From the NCBI GenBank assembly GCA_002423465.1, contig DIWG01000087.1:1-11634 (forward strand): 11,634 nucleotides of DNA. Direction: 5' to 3'. Below the pieces are notes generated by a model. The model ran no database searches. It saw only the letters and a program-made list of their open reading frames with translations, and was not told the DNA's origin. The first letter of the stretch is position 1, and every line of letters starts with the position of its first letter. Shown in pieces: positions 5,879 through 11,634 of the stretch. The DNA comes from Syntrophaceae bacterium UBA6112 (GTDB lineage: Bacteria > Desulfobacterota > Syntrophia > Syntrophales > UBA5619). Both the position numbers and the translations under genes were made by a program.

Positions 5879-8233
5879 TCAGGATGGCTGCGCCGTTCCG
5901 TCTCCCGGCGATCCCTTTGCCGGCGGCCTGTACTTCATGATGGTCTTGCATTCGGGATAACCGGTGCAGCCGAGAAATTGACCGTATCGGCCCTTTTTGA
6001 CAGCCATCGGCTTCCCGCACTTTTCGCAGAGAACATCGGAGAGTTCAACCGGGGCGGCCGGAGCGCCGGGCTGCGCGCCCCTGGGTGTCTTCACGATGTT
6101 TTTGCATTCCGGATATCCGGTACAGCCGAGGAAGGTCCCGAAACGGCCCCGTTTGACGGCCATCGGTTTCCCGCATTTCTCGCAGACGGCGTCGCCCTCT
6201 TTTCCCGTGGGCGGTGCGACGACCGGCGCCCCATCCGGTCCGACATTGATCGTATGTTTGCATTCCGGATAGCCGGTGCAGCCGAGGAACTTTCCGAAGC
6301 GGCCCTGGCGGGCGGACATCGGTTTGCCGCAGAGGGGGCAGGGGATGTCCGTGGTCTGCTTCTCCTCCGGCTGGATTTCCCCCTTGTCGCCCTGCGTGAA
6401 ATTCATCGTGTTCTTGCAATCGGGGTAGTTCGTGCAGGCCAGAAAACGGCCGTTCTTCCCCCATTTGATGACCATCGGCTTCCCGCACTTCTCGCAGACG
6501 AGGTCGGTCGGGGTCTCCTCCCGCTTTACGTTGCGCATCGTGGTCTTCGCCTTCTTCAGCTCCTCCGTAAAAAGGAGGTAGAAGCCGTTCAGGGTATCGA
6601 GCCGCTTGATCTTTCCCGCCTCGATCCGGTCGAGATCCGTCTCCAGCGACGCGGTGAAGGCCACGTCGAGGATCCGGGGGAAATTCTTGACAAGCAACTC
6701 CGTCACGAGGATGCCCAGGTCCGTAGGGATGAACTTTCCCTTGTCCAGCCGGACGTATTCCCGGTCCTGGATTGTACTGATGATCGTTGCATAGGTGCTC
6801 GGGCGGCCGATGCCGTTTTCTTCCAGTTCGCGGACAAGGGAGGCCTCGGAGAAGCGCGGTGGCGGCTGGGTGAACTTCTGCTCCGGCGTCAGAGAGAGGA
6901 GTTTCAGGACCTCCCCCTCCCGGACGGAGGGCAGAAGCTTGCCGAAGCCGTTCTCATCACCGTTTTCTTCTTTTCCCTCCGTGTAGACGGCGGTGAATCC
7001 GGGAAACCGCATCACCGACCCTTGCGCGCGGAGGAGGCAATTGGCGGCGGCGATCTCCACCGTGGTCTGGTCGAGGACCGCTGGGTTCATCTGCGAGGCG
7101 AGGAACCGGTTCCAGATGAGCTGGTAGAGGCGAAACTGGTCCGGCGTCAGAAAGGGCTTGATCTCCTGTGGCGAACGGGCGACCGATGTCGGCCGGATCG
7201 CCTCGTGGGCGTCCTGCGCGGTTCCGGAAACTTTGAAGACGCGAGCCTTCGGGGGCAGATAAGCAGCGTCATAATGGGAACGGATGTATTCCCGCACCTC
7301 GCCCAGCGCCTCGGCGGCGATGCGGACGGAGTCGGTCCTCATGTAGGTGATGAGGCCCACGGAGCCCTCCTTTCCCAGTTCGATCCCCTCGTATAGCTTC
7401 TGGGCGTTCATCATCGTTTTCTTCGCCGAAAAATGAAGCCAGCGGGAGGCCTCTTGCTGAAGCTTGCTTGTCGTGAAAGGTGCGGGCGGTTGGCGTTTGA
7501 CCTCTTTCTTCTCGACGGAGGCAACGGTGAATAGCGCCTCTTTGAGCGAGGCCACGATCTCGGCGGAGCGGACGCCGTCTCCGACCTTCGCCTTCTTCCC
7601 GTCGATCTTGAGCAGTTTCGCCTCGAAAGGGGGAGGGTTAACCCCTTCCAGCAGAGCGGTGATGTTCCAGTACTCCTCGGGGATGAACTTCGCGATCTCC
7701 GCCTCGCGGTCGCAGATGATCCGGACGGCGACGGACTGCACCCGGCCCGCGGAGAGGCCCCGTTTCACCTTGTCCCAGAGCAGGGGGCTGATCTGATAGC
7801 CGACGAGACGGTCGAGGATCCTCCGGGTCTGCTGGGCTTCGTAAAGGTTGAAATCCAGGTCGCGGGGGTGGGCGAGGGCGTCGAGGATCGTCTCCTTGGT
7901 AAGGTCGTTGAACAGGACGCGCCGGACCGTCTTCTTCTTTCCGATTTCATCGGCGATGTGCCAGGCGATCGCCTCGCCCTCACGATCCGGGTCGGTCGCC
8001 AGGAGGATCTGGTCCGCACGCGACGTTGCTTTCTTCAATTCGGCGATCACCTTCTTCTTTGTGTCCATGACCTCGTAAGTCGGCTCGAAGCCCTTTTCCG
8101 GATCGATGCCGAGCTTGTTTTTCGGAAGGTCCTTGACATGACCCACGGAGGCGCGAACCTCATAATCGTTGCCGAGATATTTGCCGATGGTCCTCACCTT
8201 GGCAGGTGATTCCACGATAATCAGTGAATTCAA
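5879..8233 (-). CDS. topA: DNA topoisomerase I (type IA) with four C4 zinc fingers
   Basis: TopA relaxes negatively supercoiled DNA by transient single-strand cleavage through a tyrosyl-phosphate. The protein has 784 residues. The N-terminal TOPRIM domain begins LIIVESPAKVRTIGKYLG (4-21) and has the metal-binding DPDREGE (81-87). The catalytic Tyr297 sits in ITYMRTDS (295-302), and EENGIGRPSTYATII (471-485) is also typical. Four C-terminal zinc fingers have cysteines at 580/583/600/606, 632/635/652/658, 684/687/704/710 and 736/739/756/762. The start is TTG at 8233, giving MNSLIIVESP, with AAGGAGT seven bases upstream inside dprA. TTG overlaps the dprA stop (TTGA), suggesting translational coupling. 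The tail ends with a Pro/Gly-rich stretch after the last finger. Confidence 0.97.
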   Translation of the reverse strand: MNSLIIVESPAKVRTIGKYLGNDYEVRASVGHVKDLPKNKLGIDPEKGFEPTYEVMDTKKKVIAELKKATSRADQILLATDPDREGEAIAWHIADEIGKKKTVRRVLFNDLTKETILDALAHPRDLDFNLYEAQQTRRILDRLVGYQISPLLWDKVKRGLSAGRVQSVAVRIICDREAEIAKFIPEEYWNITALLEGVNPPPFEAKLLKIDGKKAKVGDGVRSAEIVASLKEALFTVASVEKKEVKRQPPAPFTTSKLQQEASRWLHFSAKKTMMNAQKLYEGIELGKEGSVGLITYMRTDSVRIAAEALGEVREYIRSHYDAAYLPPKARVFKVSGTAQDAHEAIRPTSVARSPQEIKPFLTPDQFRLYQLIWNRFLASQMNPAVLDQTTVEIAAANCLLRAQGSVMRFPGFTAVYTEGKEENGDENGFGKLLPSVREGEVLKLLSLTPEQKFTQPPPRFSEASLVRELEENGIGRPSTYATIISTIQDREYVRLDKGKFIPTDLGILVTELLVKNFPRILDVAFTASLETDLDRIEAGKIKRLDTLNGFYLLFTEELKKAKTTMRNVKREETPTDLVCEKCGKPMVIKWGKNGRFLACTNYPDCKNTMNFTQGDKGEIQPEEKQTTDIPCPLCGKPMSARQGRFGKFLGCTGYPECKHTINVGPDGAPVVAPPTGKEGDAVCEKCGKPMAVKRGRFGTFLGCTGYPECKNIVKTPRGAQPGAPAAPVELSDVLCEKCGKPMAVKKGRYGQFLGCTGYPECKTIMKYRPPAKGSPGDGTAQPS
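5948..6496 (-). repeat. Four tandem zinc-finger units in topA, 156-bp period
   Basis: The finger cores occupy 6416-6496, 6260-6340, 6104-6184 and 5948-6028. Successive cores are offset by exactly 156 bases (52 codons). Each core has the pattern C-x2-C-x16-C-x5-C with a shared CGKPM...CTGYPEC skeleton; the first is the most divergent (CTNYPDC). The linkers differ in sequence but total the same length. Confidence 0.85.
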
Positions 8234-9405
8234 TTCGATGACTCCTTGAGAAGAAATTGTTTGCCCGGCATCTGCCGGATTAGACCGCGGAGCTCTAAAA
8301 TGAGCAGAGCGTTCAGGACCTCCTGGGCGCTGAGGCCGGAGGAGGAGATCAATGTGTCGATATTCACAGGTTGGGAGGATATCAGGGTCAGCAGTCGCAG
8401 CTCTTGATTTCCGAGACCGGCAACGTCGACCCGGGCCGGTGCGGCTATTTTTTCAGGATCGGATGGGGACGCATCCAAACGGGAAGGGACGGGGAGCGAC
8501 GATTCATTTGAGGCGGAAGGCTTTACACCCGCCTGCGGGAGGATTTCTTCGAGGATATCCTCAATGTTCTCGACCAGCATTGCCCCCTGCTTGATCAGGC
8601 GATGGGTTCCCCGCGACCCGGCAGCGCCGATCTCACCCGGAATGGCGAAAACCGAACGACCCTGTTCGGCGGCGATCCGCGCCGTGATCAGGGAGCCGCT
8701 TTTCTCGCCGGCCTCCACAACGACGACACCCAGCGACATCCCACTGATGATCCGATTTCGCGACGGGAAGTTGGGGGCGTTGGGTGGTGTGCCGAAGGGA
8801 AATTCTGTAAGCAGCGCGCCGTGGGAGGATACGGCCCCTGCCAGCCTTTCGTTCTCCGGAGGATAGATGATGTCTAAGCCGCAGCCCAAAACCGCGATGG
8901 TTCTCCCTTTGCCGGCCAGCGCACCCTTGTGAGCCGCAGCATCGATACCTCGGGCGAGACCGCTGACGATGGTGATCCCCTGGAGGGCGAGTTCGCGGCT
9001 GATTTTTTCCGTGGTGTACCGTCCGTAGACGGAGGCGAGACGGGATCCGACAACCGCCACGCAGATCTCCTCAGGGCTGAGGGAACCCTTCACGTAGAGA
9101 AGGGGAGGGTAGTCGTAGATGTTCAGGAGATTTCCAGGGTAGGTCGCATCCGCGCAGGTTACGATGTTGACTCCAAGTTCCCGGGCACGCTCGATCTCCC
9201 GCTCCGCCATCCCCCAGTCTGAGAAAAAACGGATATTATCCGCTGTCTTCGGGCCGATCCCCGGAATCGCCCGGAGGGTCTGCGCGGTGGCGGAAAAGAC
9301 CTCCCGTGGAGTCGAAAAGGCCCGCAGCAGGTTCCGGAAAGCCACACAGCCTATCTCTTCCACCGCCCGGAGGGCGATCCAATATTTCAGGGACTCCTGA
9401 TCCAT
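8230..9405 (-). CDS. dprA: DNA-processing protein DprA (Smf)
   Basis: DprA binds incoming single-stranded DNA and loads RecA on it, in natural transformation and more generally in recombination. The protein has 391 residues in three parts. The N-terminal region includes a helix-hairpin-helix, LRAIPGIGPKTA (44-55). The central Rossmann-like DprA domain has VVGSR (118-122), SGLARGID (148-155), IAVLGCGLDIIYPPEN (170-185), FPSRNRIISG (213-222) and GSLITA (237-242). After a Ser/Pro-rich linker (about 295-320) comes a winged-helix-like C-terminal domain (about 330-388). The ATG gives the family-typical opening MDQESLKYWIALRAVEEIG, although the ribosome binding site is weak (AGGA about 12 bases away). 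It is the first gene of the dprA-topA-trmFO operon, and its stop overlaps the topA start. No other competence gene is in the window, so a transformation role is not shown. Confidence 0.95.
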   Translation of the reverse strand: MDQESLKYWIALRAVEEIGCVAFRNLLRAFSTPREVFSATAQTLRAIPGIGPKTADNIRFFSDWGMAEREIERARELGVNIVTCADATYPGNLLNIYDYPPLLYVKGSLSPEEICVAVVGSRLASVYGRYTTEKISRELALQGITIVSGLARGIDAAAHKGALAGKGRTIAVLGCGLDIIYPPENERLAGAVSSHGALLTEFPFGTPPNAPNFPSRNRIISGMSLGVVVVEAGEKSGSLITARIAAEQGRSVFAIPGEIGAAGSRGTHRLIKQGAMLVENIEDILEEILPQAGVKPSASNESSLPVPSRLDASPSDPEKIAAPARVDVAGLGNQELRLLTLISSQPVNIDTLISSSGLSAQEVLNALLILELRGLIRQMPGKQFLLKESSN

Positions 9406-9480
9406 ATCTTGCGTTGTTCCTGTTTCTTCAGTTTGAAATCACAACTGATGATTTTACCCATATACGAAAAAACGTGGGAC

Positions 9481-9508
9481 GATATATCGGATCTTCGAGG
9501 GGTGTCAA
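9481..9508 (-). promoter_or_regulatory. Promoter of the dprA-topA-trmFO operon
   Basis: On the minus strand, TTGACA (9503-9508) is followed by 16 bases and TATATC (9481-9486). The -35 is a perfect sigma-70 match and the -10 matches at four of six positions. A transcript from here would have a leader of about 70 bases before the dprA ATG at 9405. Confidence 0.6.
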
Positions 9509-9549
9509 GTCTTTTCATGGCGAAAAACCGTTGCGTTCTTTGGTGCTTT

Positions 9550-9565
9550 GGGTTAGAAGCAACCC
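9550..9565 (+). other. Hairpin abutting the start codon of the exported-protein gene
   Basis: GGGTT (9550-9554) pairs with AACCC (9561-9565) across the loop AGAAGC, and the 3' arm touches the ATG at 9566. There is no clear Shine-Dalgarno sequence before this ATG, so the hairpin may affect initiation, or the true start may be the ATG at 9590. A 5-bp stem can also arise by chance. Confidence 0.3.
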
Positions 9566-11263
9566 ATGAATAATCGGTATGGCGTTTTTATGACGGGACG
9601 TTTTTGGACCTTTATTTTGCTTATGGTGGTCGGATTTTATTCCGTGACGGCCTTTGGTCAGAATGTTCCGAAAGCCCCTTCAATTCCGGTCGATGACCTG
9701 GATTCCCTTCGTTCGGAGCTGACAATTTACCCCCAGGAAATCGACTTCGGCACGCTCGGTCCGGGAGAAGAAGCCAAGGCAATCTTCCATCTGACGAATG
9801 AGGGACCGGGGATCCGCGAGTGGTTTGTGGAAGGGCCGGAAGGGTGGAAGCTTTCGGAGAGTCAGAGTCTTTCAGGACTCGTCGGTCAGACGCCGGAGCC
9901 TCTGAGCATCCGGCTTGTTTATGTAAGGGAGGTTGGCACTTCAAAAAACCGGAACTGTTCGTTGATCCTCCGTCTGGAGACGGGAGATCACGCAACCGCC
10001 TTGCGCCGTGATGCCCCTGTCGGAGATCTGCGGGAAGAGATCCGTTTTTATACTGACGGCGGGATGATATCCTTTTTCTTCCAGGTCAGACTTGTGGAGT
10101 TGGCCTCCGAACCCCTTTTAGAGGTGGAGCCTCTCCGGATGGATTTTGGAACAATCCGCCCGGGCGAACAGATTACGAAAAGGCTCCTTCTTAGGAATCG
10201 GGGACGGGAGTTGCTGAAGTGGAAGGCGGGCGTCCCAGGAGGAAGGGAAATGCCGTCGACGATGCTCCCTCCTGTGGGAAGGTATGTTTCATTAAGGAAC
10301 GACGTCGCCGGTACAGATGCGCATTCATTCATAGGGACGCTTCCGGAAGGACTCGAACTTTCCGGAAAATGGGAAAAGGAGGGTGGCTATCCCTCCGGAC
10401 AGGGTGAACAGAATATTCTGCGTTACCGATTCACGGGGACGGGAATCAGCCTTTATTTCTGGAAATCTCCGGATGGCGGTCCCTTCAGTGTATTTCTCGA
10501 TGAGCAGTTTTTAAGTATTATCGACGGCTTCGCGGAACGCCGGGAGCGAGGAGAGGTTCTGATTATTGAGGAACAGCCTGAAGCTACTCACCTCCTCACC
10601 ATCGTTAACGGGGCGGGCAAGGTGACGCTGGAGGGAATGCGGGTTTTCGGGAAACCGATCCAGAGAGGGCCTCGCGGCTGGATCAGCGTCTTTCCGGACA
10701 GCGGATTTACCACCCGGGAGACCGATTATATCAATGTTGCCCTCAACACGCGCCAGCTTACACCCGGTACTTACGGAGATCACGTCCTCTTCCTCACCAA
10801 CGGAGGCGAGGCCGATGTGGAGGTTTTTCTGGAGGTGGCGGCGGAAACGACACAGCGTTTCCTGGACGTTCACCGTTATCTCACCGGGTCCGATTACCTC
10901 TATACGACAAATCCAAAGGTCGAGGCTTCAAGCCTGCAGTTGCAAGGATACCGACACGCTGGGATTGTTTTCCGTCTCTTTGCCCCGGGAACGCCGGGAA
11001 CGACCGATTTTTTTCGGTGGTTTAACAAAGCAAAGGGAGATCATTATTATTCCTCCGATCCAAAAGGAGGCAAGCCCCTTCCGGGCTATCTTTTAGAGGG
11101 TTCCATTGGAAATATCGCAACTTCGCGTCTTGCAGGTACGCGAGAGCTCTACCGTTGGTTCAATCCGGCGAGGGGCGTCCATTTCTACACGACGGACCAA
11201 GCCGGAGAGGGGATCACCAAAAAGGGATATCGCTTCGATGGAATCGCCGGATTCGTCCGTTGA
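9566..11263 (+). CDS. Exported multidomain protein with DUF1573/ASH-like motifs and C-terminal DUF5648-type repeats
   Basis: A 565-residue secreted or periplasmic protein of unknown function. An N-terminal signal peptide (Arg12, hydrophobic 13-28, probable cleavage after AFG at 29-31) is followed by a short linker. Two similar segments, YPQEIDFGTLGPGEEAKAIF (55-74) and VEPLRMDFGTIRPGEQITKR (187-206), resemble DUF1573/ASH-type Ig modules. Residues about 285-362 (RFTGTGISLYFW, FLDEQ, LLTIVNGAG) look like a galactose-binding-type jelly roll. GWISVFPDSGF with LNTRQLTPGTYGDHVLFLTNGG (371-414) resembles BACON-like Ig domains. The C-terminus (435-565) has three DUF5648-type repeats containing HRYLTGSDYLYTT, RWFNKAKGDHYYSSD and RWFNPARGVHFYTTD. 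No membrane anchor, LPXTG or PEP-CTERM tail is visible. Modules of this type often bind surface glycans or partner proteins; that role is inference. The start at 9566 lacks a good ribosome site; ATG at 9590 would keep the signal peptide. It is divergent from dprA. Confidence 0.8.
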   Translation: MNNRYGVFMTGRFWTFILLMVVGFYSVTAFGQNVPKAPSIPVDDLDSLRSELTIYPQEIDFGTLGPGEEAKAIFHLTNEGPGIREWFVEGPEGWKLSESQSLSGLVGQTPEPLSIRLVYVREVGTSKNRNCSLILRLETGDHATALRRDAPVGDLREEIRFYTDGGMISFFFQVRLVELASEPLLEVEPLRMDFGTIRPGEQITKRLLLRNRGRELLKWKAGVPGGREMPSTMLPPVGRYVSLRNDVAGTDAHSFIGTLPEGLELSGKWEKEGGYPSGQGEQNILRYRFTGTGISLYFWKSPDGGPFSVFLDEQFLSIIDGFAERRERGEVLIIEEQPEATHLLTIVNGAGKVTLEGMRVFGKPIQRGPRGWISVFPDSGFTTRETDYINVALNTRQLTPGTYGDHVLFLTNGGEADVEVFLEVAAETTQRFLDVHRYLTGSDYLYTTNPKVEASSLQLQGYRHAGIVFRLFAPGTPGTTDFFRWFNKAKGDHYYSSDPKGGKPLPGYLLEGSIGNIATSRLAGTRELYRWFNPARGVHFYTTDQAGEGITKKGYRFDGIAGFVR

Positions 11264-11293
11264 AGCAAGAGATGAAAAAGGTTGCATTCGGTC

Positions 11294-11322
11294 TTGACAA
11301 AAGGAGTCAAAGAGTCTATAAG
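11294..11322 (+). promoter_or_regulatory. Sigma-70-type promoter of the tRNA cluster
   Basis: TTGACA (11294-11299) and TATAAG (11317-11322) are separated by exactly 17 bases. This is a perfect -35, a five-of-six -10 and optimal spacing, and it lies about 46 bases before the first tRNA. It is the strongest promoter in the window, as expected for stable RNA. Confidence 0.8.
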
Positions 11323-11368
11323 CCACCTTCCTTGAAAAGAGACTGAATGCAGTGCGTCGCGAGGATAA

Positions 11369-11445
<77 letters not shown>

Positions 11446-11454
11446 GGCATGGAT

Positions 11455-11532
11455 GGTGGGTGTAGCTCAGTTGGTTAGAGTGCCGGGTTGTGGCCCCGGA
11501 GGCCGAGGGTTCAAATCCCTTCACTCACCCCA
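11455..11532 (+). tRNA. tRNA-His(GUG)
   Basis: Acceptor GTGGGTG (11456-11462) pairs with CACTCAC (11522-11528). The anticodon stem CCGGG/CCCGG closes the loop TTGTGGC with anticodon GTG at 11490-11492. The T loop is TTCAAAT. Discriminator C73 (11529) and the extra 5' G at 11455 are the histidine identity elements, and CCA is encoded (11530-11532). It lies 9 bases after the tRNA-Arg(UCU) CCA end, so the two are co-transcribed. Confidence 0.97.
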
Positions 11533-11567
11533 AATTTTGCGTCCGGCTGCGACAGGAAACGGAATAA

Positions 11568-11634
11568 GCGCCCGTAGCTCAGCTGGATAGAGTCGCAGAC
11601 TTCGAATCTGTTGGTCGTAGGTTCGAATCCTACC
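11568..11634 (+). tRNA. tRNA-Arg(UCG), truncated by window end
   Basis: The sequence begins GCGCCCGTAGCTCAGCTGG and has anticodon stem GCAGA/TCTGT around the loop CTTCGAA, with anticodon TCG at 11602-11604, which reads CGA and possibly other CGN codons. The T arm GTAGG-TTCGAAT-CCTAC is complete. The window ends at the first base of the acceptor 3' strand, so the discriminator and CCA are outside. It closely resembles the tRNA-Arg(UCU) upstream, including the preceding ATAAGC. Confidence 0.93.

Noticed and set aside
5948..6496. CRISPR-like or satellite array suggested by the regular repeats
   Set aside because: The repeats are in-frame protein-coding zinc fingers of topA with a 156-base period and diverged sequence.
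5978..7396. Plus-strand open frame of 472 codons opposite topA
   Set aside because: A long antisense frame produced by GC-rich third positions and the zinc-finger repeats of topA; the minus-strand frame carries all catalytic motifs.

Overview
This window of about 11.6 kb looks like chromosomal core DNA from a Gram-negative anaerobe. Composition is GC-rich apart from an AT-rich stretch over roughly the first 170 bases. The gene content (a phosphofructokinase with diphosphate-type residues, a UPF0371/DUF1846 protein, folate-dependent TrmFO, a TopA with four C-terminal zinc fingers) is compatible with a deltaproteobacterial syntroph or sulfate-reducer relative, for example Syntrophales. That placement is inference from gene content; no rRNA is present.

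Layout, left to right. Positions 1-324 hold no convincing gene. Two minus-strand genes follow, read ubiA-like prenyltransferase then phosphofructokinase (2489 down to 325), probably one transcript. A divergent intergenic region (2490-2822) separates them from a plus-strand UPF0371 gene (2823-4337). This region carries several dyad-symmetric elements and a fragment resembling the 3' end of a tRNA. The UPF0371 gene converges on a minus-strand operon dprA-topA-trmFO (9405 down to 4485). Those three genes overlap or nearly abut: dprA and topA share the bases TTGA, and trmFO begins about 20 bases after topA ends. A consensus-like promoter (TTGACA-N16-TATATC) lies upstream of dprA.

Divergent from dprA, on the plus strand, is a gene for a 565-residue exported multidomain protein (9566-11263). 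It has two DUF1573/ASH-like strand motifs, a beta-rich middle section, a BACON-like Ig segment and three C-terminal DUF5648-type repeats. Downstream is a strong promoter (TTGACA-N17-TATAAG) and a tRNA cluster: Arg(UCU), His(GUG), and Arg(UCG), the last cut by the window end.

How the genes fit together: dprA (ssDNA/RecA loading), topA (DNA relaxation) and trmFO (m5U54 of tRNA) form a widely conserved neighbourhood that reflects genome-maintenance co-transcription rather than one pathway. In many bacteria it continues into xerC/hslVU, which is absent here. I do not see a clear new defence or mobile system. The least explained items are the exported mosaic protein and the structured, tRNA-like leader in front of the UPF0371 gene.
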